A stretch of DNA of 45,337 nt from CAWUIO01 sp963922455 (GTDB lineage Bacteria > Bacteroidota > Bacteroidia > Cytophagales > Microscillaceae). Position numbers and translations under genes: made by a program. The notes under the pieces are model-generated. The model had not been told where the DNA came from. It searched no databases and saw nothing but the letters and a program-made list of their open reading frames with translations. Positions 32,978 to 42,000 of the stretch are shown here, piece by piece. Each line of letters opens with the position of its first letter. The stretch's first letter is position 1. The stretch is from the NCBI GenBank assembly GCA_963922455.1, contig CAWUIO010000051.1, positions 1-45,337 on the forward strand, given 5' to 3'.

Positions 32978-35900
32978 ATGAGACGAATATACATTCTTAT
33001 GCTTCTGCTCGCCCTCAGCAGTCCAAGTTGGGCACAAAACGAGGGAAGTATTCCCGATTCATTATTACCCCAAAACTACTTCAAACCCGTAAAATGGCGC
33101 TCTATCGGCCCCTTTCGAGGAGGAAGGTCCGTAGCGGCTTCGGGAGTTGTGGGCGATCCCTTGACCTATTACATGGGCAACACCGGGGGCGGGGTTTGGA
33201 AAACCGAAGATGCAGGCCAACATTGGAACAACATCTCAGACGGCTATTTCAAATCAGGCTCCGTTGGGGCCGTGGCCGTATCCGAATCAGATCCTCAGGT
33301 CGTTTACGTAGGTATGGGCGAACACGCCGTACGGGGAGTCATGACCAGCCACGGGGATGGGGTTTACAAATCGACCGATGCCGGAAAAACCTGGGTCAAA
33401 TTAGGCTTAGAAAAAACCCAACATATTTCCCGGATTGTCATCCACCCCAAGAATCCCAATTTGGTTTACGTAGCGGCCCAAGGGGCCTTATATAGCCCGA
33501 GTGAAGAACGCGGTATTTACCGCTCCCAAGACGGAGGAAAAAGCTGGGAAAGAATCCTTTTTGTGGATATCAAAACCGGGTGTGCAGAACTGTCTATGGA
33601 TATGAACAACCCGCAAGTGCTCTATGCCGCTATGTGGGAGCATCAAAGACTTCCTTGGAAAGTAATTAGTGGAGGGCCGGGCAGTGGGCTTTACAAATCG
33701 TCCGATGGAGGGGCTAGTTGGAAAAAAATTCATAAGGGCTTGCCCGAAGAAAAAGGCAAAATGGCCATCAACGTATGCCGTTCCAATTCAAATAAAGTAT
33801 ATGCCTTAATTGAGAGTGATTCCAATCAAGAAAAAGGAGGGCTTTTTGTTTCCAACAATGCCGGAGCTAGTTGGTCGCGCATCAGTAAGGATCACCGCTT
33901 GGTGCAAAGGGCTTGGTATTATACCGAAGTATTTGCCGACCCTCAAGATGAGCACACGGTTTATGTATTGAGTGCTCCCGCCCTCCGTTCTATCGATGGG
34001 GGCAAAACTTGGGAACGCCTCAGGGGCACCCACGGCGATTATCACGACCTCTGGATCAACCCTCAAAACCCTAAAAACTTGTGCATTGCCAATGATGGTG
34101 GGGCCGCGATTAGTTTCAACCGAGGCAAAACCTGGTCGACCCAAGCCAATATGCCCACCGCCCAGTTTTACCGGGTCAACGTGGATAATGTTTTCCCTTA
34201 CCGTATTTATGGAGGGCAGCAAGACAACTCCTCGGTTCGGATAGCCCACCGGGAGCTGAATAGCCGGGGTATAGGTACCCGAAGCTGGACCTACTCAGCT
34301 GGTGGAGAAAGTGCTTTCTTGGCTTTTGATCCCGACAATCCCCGCTATGTCTTGGGGGGAAGTTATTTGGGTACCATTGTCGCCCTGGATACCAAGGCCG
34401 AAGCAACTACCCGTATTATGGCAGCTCCTATCCAATACATAGGGAGAGATGCCAAGGACATGAAGTACCGCTTCAATTGGAATGCCCCTATCATTTGGTC
34501 TCAACACGAGCCTAATACCTTTTATCACGGAGCCCAGTATTTACTCCGCACCCGTGATATGGGTAAAAGCTGGGAGGAGGTATCGCCAGATTTGACCCGA
34601 AACGAAAAAGAAAAACAAGGAAAAGGCGGAGGCCCCTATACCAATGAAGCAGTAGGCGCCGAAAATTACGGTACCCTTAGCTATGTGGTGGAGTCGCCTT
34701 ACGAAAAAGGCGTAATTTGGACAGGGAGCGATGATGGCTTAGTGCACCTAAGCCAAGACGGAGGAGAAAATTGGAAGAATGTAACCCCCAAGGGCCTAAG
34801 CGAGTGTTTGATCAATGCCATTGAAGTATCCCCTCATAATAAGGCAAGGGTTTATTTGGCTACTACACGCTATAAATTTAATGACCATACCCCAGGTTTG
34901 TATGTCAGCCAAGATTATGGGAATACCTGGACCAACATAAGTGGGAATATTCCTTATGGGTCCTTCACCCGGGTAGTCCGCGAAGACCCTGAGCGGGCCG
35001 GCTTGTTATATGCCGGTACGGAGACAGGCATGTTTATTTCGTATGACGCGGGAAAGAACTGGCTGGATTTCCAATTAAACCTGCCGGTTTGCCCGATCAC
35101 CGATTTAATTATTAAACACGGCGATATGGTAGCCGCCACTTCTGGTCGTTCTTTCTGGATTTTGGATGATATGGAGTTGATCCGTTCTTACGGTAAGTAT
35201 TCGGCCCAATTCCAATTATTTCCTAGCGAAGCAGCCTACCTGTCTAATCACGGCAGTCCCTTAAATGGGAACAACCCTAATTTTAAAGGAAGCCAAGACT
35301 TTGTCGGGGTCAATCCGGCCAATGGAGTGGTGCTCTATTACCAACTACCCAAATTGGACAAAAAGACTCCCCTCACCCTCAAGATCCGGAATGCCCAAGG
35401 AAATTTGGTCAGGAAGTTTAGCTCCCAAAAAGATTCCACCTTCAGTCCTTGGGCGGGTGGCCCTCCGGCCGATCCTAGGCTAAGCAAAAAGACGGGACTC
35501 AATCGCTTTGTCTGGGATATGCGCTATCCGAATGCAACCGGGGTGCCGGGAGTTTACATTGAGGGAAGTTACCGGGGACATAAAGCTATACCCGGTACAT
35601 ATAGCCTGGTATTGGAGTGTGGGGAGTACAAAAGTCAAGGAACTTGTGAAATACTAAATAACCCCCTATACGGCACTAGCCCAGCCGAGTACCAAGCATT
35701 TCATAATTTTATGAGCGAGCGGGAAAAAGAACTTGACCAGATGCACCGCATGGTCAACAAAGTATATCGCCAAAGAAAACAAATCGAGCAATTACTGCAG
35801 ATGTTACCTGCCGACTCAAGTTATCAAGGCTTAAAAGAAAGTGGCCATACGTTGATAAATGCCATGAAAGCCTGGGATGAAGAGATGGTGCAGCGTAAAT

Positions 35901-36163
35901 CCAAAGCCTATGACGACGTTGAAAACTTCCCGAATAAGTTTACGGCCAATTACATGTTTATGATCAACCAAACAGATAGTGCTCTCCCCCGTTTGAATGA
36001 ACCTTCTCAAAAACGCTATCAAGAATTGGTTCAGGTTTGGGATAAGTTAAAAAACCAAGGCCGCGAGTTTCTGGATGAAAAGGTACCCACTTTGAATGAA
36101 CAATTGTGGAAGTCGGGAATTGGTGCGATCTGGATGGACCGAAACAAACCCGTAAATAAATAA
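32978..36163 (+). CDS. Large secreted BNR/sortilin-like beta-propeller protein
   Basis: 1061 aa from the ATG at 32978, which gives a clean signal peptide (ILMLLLALSSPSWAQ). The frame is open back to 32651, but that part is the translated repeat copy 8 and is not expected to be protein. The mature region has about eight Asp-box repeats (pattern S-x-D-x-G-x-x-W, for example TEDAGQHW, STDAGKTW, SQDGGKSW, SSDGGASW, SYDAGKNW), the sortilin/VPS10 type propeller, up to about residue 700, then a FlgD/Ig-like segment (LKIRNAQGNLV) and a helical tail. Such proteins are often called glycosyl hydrolases, but catalytic residues are not evident, so a binding role is as likely. Confidence 0.9.
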   Translation: MRRIYILMLLLALSSPSWAQNEGSIPDSLLPQNYFKPVKWRSIGPFRGGRSVAASGVVGDPLTYYMGNTGGGVWKTEDAGQHWNNISDGYFKSGSVGAVAVSESDPQVVYVGMGEHAVRGVMTSHGDGVYKSTDAGKTWVKLGLEKTQHISRIVIHPKNPNLVYVAAQGALYSPSEERGIYRSQDGGKSWERILFVDIKTGCAELSMDMNNPQVLYAAMWEHQRLPWKVISGGPGSGLYKSSDGGASWKKIHKGLPEEKGKMAINVCRSNSNKVYALIESDSNQEKGGLFVSNNAGASWSRISKDHRLVQRAWYYTEVFADPQDEHTVYVLSAPALRSIDGGKTWERLRGTHGDYHDLWINPQNPKNLCIANDGGAAISFNRGKTWSTQANMPTAQFYRVNVDNVFPYRIYGGQQDNSSVRIAHRELNSRGIGTRSWTYSAGGESAFLAFDPDNPRYVLGGSYLGTIVALDTKAEATTRIMAAPIQYIGRDAKDMKYRFNWNAPIIWSQHEPNTFYHGAQYLLRTRDMGKSWEEVSPDLTRNEKEKQGKGGGPYTNEAVGAENYGTLSYVVESPYEKGVIWTGSDDGLVHLSQDGGENWKNVTPKGLSECLINAIEVSPHNKARVYLATTRYKFNDHTPGLYVSQDYGNTWTNISGNIPYGSFTRVVREDPERAGLLYAGTETGMFISYDAGKNWLDFQLNLPVCPITDLIIKHGDMVAATSGRSFWILDDMELIRSYGKYSAQFQLFPSEAAYLSNHGSPLNGNNPNFKGSQDFVGVNPANGVVLYYQLPKLDKKTPLTLKIRNAQGNLVRKFSSQKDSTFSPWAGGPPADPRLSKKTGLNRFVWDMRYPNATGVPGVYIEGSYRGHKAIPGTYSLVLECGEYKSQGTCEILNNPLYGTSPAEYQAFHNFMSEREKELDQMHRMVNKVYRQRKQIEQLLQMLPADSSYQGLKESGHTLINAMKAWDEEMVQRKSKAYDDVENFPNKFTANYMFMINQTDSALPRLNEPSQKRYQELVQVWDKLKNQGREFLDEKVPTLNEQLWKSGIGAIWMDRNKPVNK

Positions 36164-36168
36164 AATAT

Positions 36169-36200
36169 AAACCCCTGCATGCTTTCACATGCAGGGGTTT
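36169..36200. terminator. Bidirectional terminator between convergent genes
   Basis: A 13-bp stem AAACCCCTGCATG/CATGCAGGGGTTT with a 6-nt loop, between the stops at 36163 (plus) and 36226 (minus). Confidence 0.9.
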
Positions 36201-36225
36201 AGAGTAAGTGCTTGTTTCTCTTGAA

Positions 36226-37059
36226 TCACGATTGGGTCAAAAGATTTTCTTTGCCGTATTCCAAACACTTTTCCCAGTCTTCCTTATAAAATTCCTGGAT
36301 TTTTTTCATCTCTTCTTCCGGAATTAAAGGCTCTTTAGAGAAAAAAGTATTAGGCAAGAGGAGAGCCCCATAAAGTAAAGAATAGCGCATGGGAGCAATG
36401 TAGGCGTAATGCCGAAAATACTTTAAGAAGCGGCTTTTGGGGTTTTCTACTTCACCCGAATAGGTGTACTGACTCACCCAACGCATCGCCTTGAGTTGCT
36501 TTTCATTATAAGACTTATGGATGGGCTTTAAAGAGATTTTTTGTTCTTCAAATGGCACCTCTAAGTAGGCAATCAATTGCTTTAAAAAAGCTAAGGGAGA
36601 TTTTTTTAAATCCTGATGGAAGAGGACTAAGGGCTTATGCTGAAAGTTTTGCTCCAAATATTGGATCTTTTGATGAAAATACATGGTTTTTTGCTTCCAG
36701 TGCCCGCTATCATCATCAATATTAAAAAAATCCCGGAAAGTATGCGGGCGGGCATTTTTAATAAAGCGGCGGTATTGGGAGGCAATCCAGCTATCCTGCC
36801 GCCGCAAAACTATAATGGCTTTAGTTTGCGGGTAAACAGTTGAGAAGTCGTCTACTACTTCTTCTAGCTGTTCATCACACTCATAAGAAAGCAAGTACTT
36901 CGAGTAATTCGTGTCGGCAATGTATTCTTTGGCGTGCCTAAATTGAGTACGTTGTATGTAGTGTATGCCCGTCAACTTAGGGAACACCTGGTATTGTAAG
37001 TAGGTAGAGGCTGTTTTGCCCAAGCCTACGTGAAAGAAAATTTCTTTTTCCTGCTTCAT
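36226..37059 (-). CDS. Sulfotransferase-like protein
   Basis: A 277-aa protein. The N-terminal HVGLGKTASTYLQ (about 10-22) is the 5'-phosphosulfate-binding loop of PAPS sulfotransferases, and IVLRRQDSWIASQYRRF (about 83-100) fits the 3'-phosphate-binding segment. The rest has the helical, lysine-rich fold of the Sulfotransfer_1/3 families. It starts 2 bp after the stop of the GT39-like gene on the same strand, so both likely act on the same surface glycan or lipid. A few membrane-related features (RYSLLYGALLL) may be membrane-associating. The acceptor is unknown. Confidence 0.8.
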   Translation of the reverse strand: MKQEKEIFFHVGLGKTASTYLQYQVFPKLTGIHYIQRTQFRHAKEYIADTNYSKYLLSYECDEQLEEVVDDFSTVYPQTKAIIVLRRQDSWIASQYRRFIKNARPHTFRDFFNIDDDSGHWKQKTMYFHQKIQYLEQNFQHKPLVLFHQDLKKSPLAFLKQLIAYLEVPFEEQKISLKPIHKSYNEKQLKAMRWVSQYTYSGEVENPKSRFLKYFRHYAYIAPMRYSLLYGALLLPNTFFSKEPLIPEEEMKKIQEFYKEDWEKCLEYGKENLLTQS

Positions 37060-37061
37060 GT

Positions 37062-38822
37062 TTATTCTTCACTAGTTCCGGTAGATGGTCGCGGCATTTC
37101 TCTTTTGTAGAAGATAAAGCCGTTCTTTTGGCCTACCCGGATAAGGTTCTTTTCATCTTTGTATTTATCTCGGCCAATACGGGTCACAAAATAGGCTGGT
37201 TTATCAATATCTCCTCGCATAAGCCACTCGTTCCAAACGGTTCTTTGTAAGCCGTACGTCTCTTTTTCGGGCGTATTTTTACCAAAATAATCTCTAAGAT
37301 AGGCATTGCGGGTATTGGCTTGCTCTTCAGAAATCGCCCCATAAAATAATGGCGCATAGCTATGGTAGCCCAAGCTAACTTTATAAGCATCCTCTTTTTG
37401 AACGGATTCAAAAAAATCTACGGCTGCTCCTTGAGAATAGCGCTCAATTTTGGGGGTCAGTACATAGATACTGGATTGGACAACCACGAGTGTGGCTAGA
37501 AATAAAACTACAGCTCCGTGTAAAATACTTTTTTTATGCCCCCAAATCACGGCATATATACTTGATCCCAACATGATTAAGCCTATGAGCACTTCCCAGC
37601 CCGACCAATACACTTCGGCCCCTAAGGATGCCACAGCAAAGGGGTCCTTGATGTACGGAATGATTAATTCCTTAATACGATCAATAAATGGGAGTATACA
37701 TAAGGCCAATGACCAGATAAGCCCAAGAAAAACGAATAGATAATTCATCCACGGGGCATATTTTATCTCCCCCATGCTCACTCGATAAATATAGCTGGCT
37801 GCTAAATAGGTCAAAGGGAAATAGCAAAGTGAAGAATAATGAATGATCTTAGCTTTAACTATCGAGAAAATGATTAAGGTTACCCAAAAGAGTAAGTGCA
37901 TCCACGTACGGAAATTTTTCTGTTCGCTATTTTCGGTGGGTACTTTTCCTAAGCCACCCAAGAAGTAAATACTGGCCGGAAAACAACCGATTAACAAGAC
38001 GAGCGGATGATACCAAAAAGGTTGTTCGTGGGCCGTGTCTTCGGAGACAGCCGCCAGCCCTACTTGGTACTCAATAAATTCATTTATAAACCAAAAGCCA
38101 TTTTGTATAGTCTCTGGCAAATACCAAAGCGAGGAAACCACAAAACCAGCCAGGGTATAAACCAACAATTCCCAGATAGAAAACGTCTTCCAGCTCCGGC
38201 TCATGACCCAGTAGACTAAACCACATACCCCTACAATCAGTAAAGCAACCGGCCCCTTACTTAAGATGGCCATTCCGATAAAAACCCCTCCCCATAGCGC
38301 AGCCAGCATACGGGCTTTTTTATCTTCTCTTGAGGTCCAATTGGCCAGTTGATAAATACTCAGGAAAATAAATAAATTGAATAAGGGATCTATGATTGCC
38401 GTTTTGAAATAAAAATGAGGCAAGATTGATCCTACGTAGGCTAAAACCCATAAGAAACCCATGCGCTTATCTTGAGAGTATTTATGGCCTAAGTAAAATA
38501 AGATGAGGAGGGTGGCCACCCCTACCAAGGCGTTAGGTAGACGGGCTGCAAACTCATTTATTCCCCAGATATGCATAGCCCCAGCTTGGAGCCAAAAAAA
38601 GAGTGGTGGTTTTTGCCAAAAGGGCAAGAAATGCACTTGTACTCGGCTATAATTGCCAGAAACTAACATCTCCCGAGCTATTTCGGCAAAATTAATCTCA
38701 TCCCAATCAAATAAATGGACGATTCCTAAAAAAGGGACAAATAGTACAAGGGATATACCCAATATCAATAGATAAATGCTTGATCTAGTCACGTATACTG
38801 AATCGACTTGAAATGTAATCAA
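37062..38822 (-). CDS. GT39-family glycosyltransferase (ArnT/PMT-like)
   Basis: A 586-aa integral membrane protein with about ten or more transmembrane helices. The first external loop has FDWDEINFAEIARE (about 37-50), carrying the conserved acidic pair of lipid-linked sugar transferases of the ArnT/PMT_2 type, followed by WQKPPLFFWLQAGAMHIWG. A soluble tail (about 470-586) follows the helices. These enzymes move a sugar from a polyprenyl carrier to a lipid or protein outside the membrane. It is the first gene of a two-gene unit with the sulfotransferase. Confidence 0.88.
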   Translation of the reverse strand: MITFQVDSVYVTRSSIYLLILGISLVLFVPFLGIVHLFDWDEINFAEIAREMLVSGNYSRVQVHFLPFWQKPPLFFWLQAGAMHIWGINEFAARLPNALVGVATLLILFYLGHKYSQDKRMGFLWVLAYVGSILPHFYFKTAIIDPLFNLFIFLSIYQLANWTSREDKKARMLAALWGGVFIGMAILSKGPVALLIVGVCGLVYWVMSRSWKTFSIWELLVYTLAGFVVSSLWYLPETIQNGFWFINEFIEYQVGLAAVSEDTAHEQPFWYHPLVLLIGCFPASIYFLGGLGKVPTENSEQKNFRTWMHLLFWVTLIIFSIVKAKIIHYSSLCYFPLTYLAASYIYRVSMGEIKYAPWMNYLFVFLGLIWSLALCILPFIDRIKELIIPYIKDPFAVASLGAEVYWSGWEVLIGLIMLGSSIYAVIWGHKKSILHGAVVLFLATLVVVQSSIYVLTPKIERYSQGAAVDFFESVQKEDAYKVSLGYHSYAPLFYGAISEEQANTRNAYLRDYFGKNTPEKETYGLQRTVWNEWLMRGDIDKPAYFVTRIGRDKYKDEKNLIRVGQKNGFIFYKREMPRPSTGTSEE

Positions 38823-39267
38823 ATAGCTAAGTCTTGCTATAATGACCCAGCCTCTTCTTTAAAAGAGTGGCAAATATAAATCAGAATAATGGCATTGCGC
38901 TTAATCACCGCTGTTTTGACTAGGCTATACCTTTACTTTGAAGGAAAATGCCTTAATAGTAAAGTTTGGCAAAAAACCTATAAACCTAAAAAAAATAAGT
39001 AAGATGGCTGTTATTTACCGATTATTTCTGGCTATTGGTAGTTTTTAGGTAATTTTTGACTAGGGAAATAGCTATAATCCTATGAGAATTAAATCAAAAT
39101 TTTATAGCTTACGTATCTATTGAAGCGAAGATAGGCCTATCCTATCTGTTTTGTACCAAGAAATAAGTTCTTATAGAAGTACTACTTCTACCGTAAATTC
39201 ATTTAGTAAAGGATTCTTTTCCTTTAAAAAATATAAATTCATTCTCACACAACACGGCTATACTTAA
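38823..39267. other. 445-bp spacer, nothing identified
   Basis: AT-rich, between divergent genes. No ORF, RNA gene, repeat copy or clear hairpin is seen; it presumably contains promoters for both sides. Confidence 0.6.
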
Positions 39268-39711
39268 ATGTTAAAAGAAAAAATTAAATCTCTTGAAAAA
39301 CAAATTTTAGCTGCGGCAGAGGAGAGCGTACAACACTATCACGGGCTTGGCAAAAGCGGGCTCGATTTTACATTGAATAGTGTTTCGGTTATTGAGCAAC
39401 TCCTGGCTGAACTCCAATCACAAAACGGACAAATGTCTACACAAGATCTGGATGATGCCGTAAATCGCTTGGGCAGTTATGTTTTAGAAATGGGCCGACA
39501 AAATTTTGGGGGTCACATTTATTGGTTTGACAGCTTACAGCAGCCTATCCTAATTGTGGGTGAGCCCCAGTTCAGGATATCGTTTATGCCCCTGGATCGC
39601 ATTCGGGCCCATATAGAAGGCTCTTACAATGAAAACTTTATGGAGTACTATCAAGAGTTTTTGAGCCGCGTACAGCAGGCCAAAGTTCGCTCGGAGATGT
39701 ACAGTAATTAA
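39268..39711 (+). CDS. Hypothetical soluble protein
   Basis: A 147-aa protein with an N-terminal helix, a coiled middle (SVIEQLLAELQSQNGQMSTQDL), and a C-terminal part containing LGSYVLEMGRQNFGG and WFDSLQQPILIVGEPQFR, weakly like DUF3806-type proteins (a 'G.Y....lgg.W' core). The assignment is tentative. It stands alone between a long spacer and repeat copy 9. Confidence 0.6.
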   Translation: MLKEKIKSLEKQILAAAEESVQHYHGLGKSGLDFTLNSVSVIEQLLAELQSQNGQMSTQDLDDAVNRLGSYVLEMGRQNFGGHIYWFDSLQQPILIVGEPQFRISFMPLDRIRAHIEGSYNENFMEYYQEFLSRVQQAKVRSEMYSN

Positions 39712-39818
39712 GTAATTTATAATTTATAGTAAAAGAGAATTTTCGTACAAAACGAGAATCCTTTTTTTATGGCCTAAAAGCATAATTTTAGGGAGAGTGC
39801 ATAAAGCCAGCAGGTTTT

Positions 39819-39948
39819 GGCTTAGGGATAGAGCGGCCTGTTTGAGCTCGTGTAGGCCTGGCGGGAAGAGGCAGCGAGTAGCGAAAGCCCGGCCCGCCGG
39901 AGCAGGAACTTTCTTAAGGGCAGGAAGGGACTTTGGCGGGCAAGCCCC
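39819..39948 (+). repeat. Dispersed structured repeat, copy 9
   Basis: GGCTTAGGGATAGAGCGGCC, TTTGAGCTCGTG, GCAGCGAGTAGCGAAAGCCCGGCC; terminal stem CCCGCC/GGCGGG, another covariant pair; end GCAAGCCCC. Confidence 0.9.
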
Positions 39949-39961
39949 ATTACACCCAAAA

Positions 39962-39989
39962 AGCCCTATCTTGTAGAAAAGATAGGGCT
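39962..39989 (-). terminator. Terminator of the PhaC-like gene
   Basis: Perfect 11-bp stem AGCCCTATCTT/AAGATAGGGCT with a 6-nt loop, followed on the minus strand by five T. Confidence 0.88.
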
Positions 39990-40022
39990 AAGAAGCTTAA
40001 GGCTAGGCAGATAAATTGCTGC

Positions 40023-41240
40023 TTAGTTTTGATTTTTTAATAGCCACTCCGCAATGTCTTTCCAGTTGGATTTCAAAACCGATCGGCTCATAAACAAACC
40101 GATATGTCCAGCTTTGGCAATCCCTTGTCCAATTTTATCCTTGGGGGTGCCGATATGATTGGCCGCCTCCAAAACCTGAACGGGAAGGGTAATGTCGTCG
40201 CGTTCTCCTCCGAGCAGATAGACCGGACAGGTAATGGCTTCGGGTTTTACCAGCTTTCCGAGGGCTTTGAATTTACCTTTGAGGAAATTATTGTTTTTGA
40301 AGAGTTCCTCAATCACTTGGCGGTACCAGCGTCCGGGAAGTTTCAAGGTGTTTTCGTACCAGATTTCAAAAGCCATGAAGCGCTCAAGGGCTTCTTTATC
40401 ATTATGCGGACCTTGCACATACTTGTACAAGTCAATATACTTCTGCCAGTAATGGTCAAAAGGATTCATATTTTTGAAGCCTTGAAGCAATAATTTACCG
40501 TCCATGATTCCTTGGCCCATATTGACCAAATTGTCAAAAAAGGTATCCGGGGCATTGGCCACAATATTTTGTAAGTATCCATCTCCGGCTTGGGTATCTA
40601 TGGGAGCCCCCGCCACCGTTAAGGTTTGCACCTTGTTAGGGAAACGGGCAGCAAAAATAGAAGCATACCAACCGCCCTGGCACAGACCGATCAAATTTGC
40701 TTTTCCTCCCAGGTCATCAATCATGATATCTAACTCCATAAGGTAGTTATCGATATCGTAGTATTTCATTTCTTCGGTAGCGCTGTTATAATCCAGGCTG
40801 TATACATTTTCTAGCCCATAATCCATAAGATGCTGTACCAAACTTTGGTCTTCGGCATAGTCGGTAATGGTGGAGTAGTGCCCGGCAAAAGGAGGTAAAA
40901 TCAAGGTAGGTATGGCCGAACTGTCTTTTTTGGAAAATTTCCGCATTTTGAAGCAGTTCAACTCATTCACTATTTCGTTTTCGGTAGCCCATTCGGGCTT
41001 ATGGTAGCGGGCCACCGAGGCATAATAGACAAATTCTGACCAATCTATCATGCTTTGGGTCCATTGTTGCATCATCCGAAAGGGCAAGCTCATCGGATAG
41101 AGCATATTATTCATGGGCTCACTCACTTGTCTTTGGGCAAGCTCTTGCGCCAATTGGGCCTCCTGAGCTTGGGCAGAATCGGCGGCGTTGCCGTTCAAAC
41201 TTGTATTAGTAGGTTCTGTTTTGGCCGTTCCCATATTCAT
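40023..41240 (-). CDS. PhaC-like alpha/beta hydrolase (polyhydroxyalkanoate synthase family)
   Basis: A 405-aa cytoplasmic protein. The nucleophile elbow is LIGLCQGGW with Cys187 in place of the usual serine, the hallmark of PHA synthases (G-x-C-x-G). The acid is likely in GGERDDITLP (about 350) and the His in AGHIGLFMS (about 380). A tryptophan-rich N-terminal region precedes the domain, as in class I/III PhaC. The N-terminal 40 residues are Ala/Gln-rich and low in complexity. PHA synthases polymerise hydroxyacyl-CoA, but no phaA, phaB or phaE lies nearby, so it may be a PhaC relative of other use. Confidence 0.8.
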   Translation of the reverse strand: MNMGTAKTEPTNTSLNGNAADSAQAQEAQLAQELAQRQVSEPMNNMLYPMSLPFRMMQQWTQSMIDWSEFVYYASVARYHKPEWATENEIVNELNCFKMRKFSKKDSSAIPTLILPPFAGHYSTITDYAEDQSLVQHLMDYGLENVYSLDYNSATEEMKYYDIDNYLMELDIMIDDLGGKANLIGLCQGGWYASIFAARFPNKVQTLTVAGAPIDTQAGDGYLQNIVANAPDTFFDNLVNMGQGIMDGKLLLQGFKNMNPFDHYWQKYIDLYKYVQGPHNDKEALERFMAFEIWYENTLKLPGRWYRQVIEELFKNNNFLKGKFKALGKLVKPEAITCPVYLLGGERDDITLPVQVLEAANHIGTPKDKIGQGIAKAGHIGLFMSRSVLKSNWKDIAEWLLKNQN

Positions 41241-41473
41241 TTGGTTTGGTTAAAAATTGACAAGGGTCTGTCTACCTCTGTAAAATATGTGTATTTTGAG
41301 AGGACAGACATACCCTATTGCCACAAGCGAATATACTCAATCTTGCGTAAATTCGCTGCAAACCCAAGGATTTACTTTTGGGTGCTGGGAAAGGAATAAA
41401 AAATGGTTAGTTAGATATGAGGGTTTATCTGCCATTGGGCAGTCTTAGCAAGCCTGTGCTTACTAGTTGGGTA
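41241..41473. other. 233-bp spacer, nothing identified
   Basis: AT-rich spacer between two minus-strand genes. The plus-strand motif TACTTTTG at 41373-41380 points away from both and has no gene behind it. Confidence 0.5.
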
Positions 41474-41677
41474 CTACCGCGTACTGTTACGCTCTAATAA
41501 ATCTTGCACAGAAGGCAAGTGCGGGAAGACATTTTGCTTGGTAATAGGAGTTCTTTTGAATACGGAGATCAACTCTTCCAAATAATACTTCAGAGTGAGG
41601 TTTTCCTCCCGTAATTCATCATTCTCCTGTTCAAGTTGGTTAAGTAGCTCATCGTTTGGCTTGTCTAGAATTTTCAT
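41474..41677 (-). CDS. Small coiled-coil protein
   Basis: A 67-aa protein with a Glu/Leu-rich coiled coil (LLNQLEQENDELREENLTLK, residues 11-30) and a short tail (FPHLPSVQDLLERN). No family recognised. It may be a partner or phasin-like accessory of the PhaC-like gene downstream, but that is a guess from position and coil content only. Confidence 0.5.
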   Translation of the reverse strand: MKILDKPNDELLNQLEQENDELREENLTLKYYLEELISVFKRTPITKQNVFPHLPSVQDLLERNSTR

Positions 41678-41952
41678 ATGACTTTGCTTGTGTTGAGATG
41701 ATTGAATTTTCTATTAAATTAATAAGCAGCCAAGTAATTATCTACAAAAATCGGGAAGGTTTTACCTTGTTTTGTTAGTCTTATTTATATTGTTTTGGTA
41801 AAGTATACATATAAGCAAATATTACTTAACAATACTTGCCATATGCTTTGACAAACTATTTTTTAAGGAAAATCTCCCCCACGCTTGCATGGGAAATAAG
41901 TAAACTTGGGAAGATTTGATTTCTATTTACGGTGATAGCGAAGTAAATAAAA

Positions 41953-41979
41953 AATCCGCTCCGAAACTCGGAGCGGATT
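41953..41979 (-). terminator. Terminator of the IorB gene
   Basis: Perfect 11-bp stem AATCCGCTCCG/CGGAGCGGATT with a 5-nt loop, and T6 on the minus strand. The rest of the 323-bp spacer (41678-42000) holds nothing else I can see. Confidence 0.9.
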
Positions 41980-42000
41980 CTCTATTTTATTGCTTCAATC

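Noticed and set aside
41373..41380. TACTTTTG motif as a promoter
   Set aside because: It points to the plus strand, where no gene follows; both nearby genes are on the minus strand.
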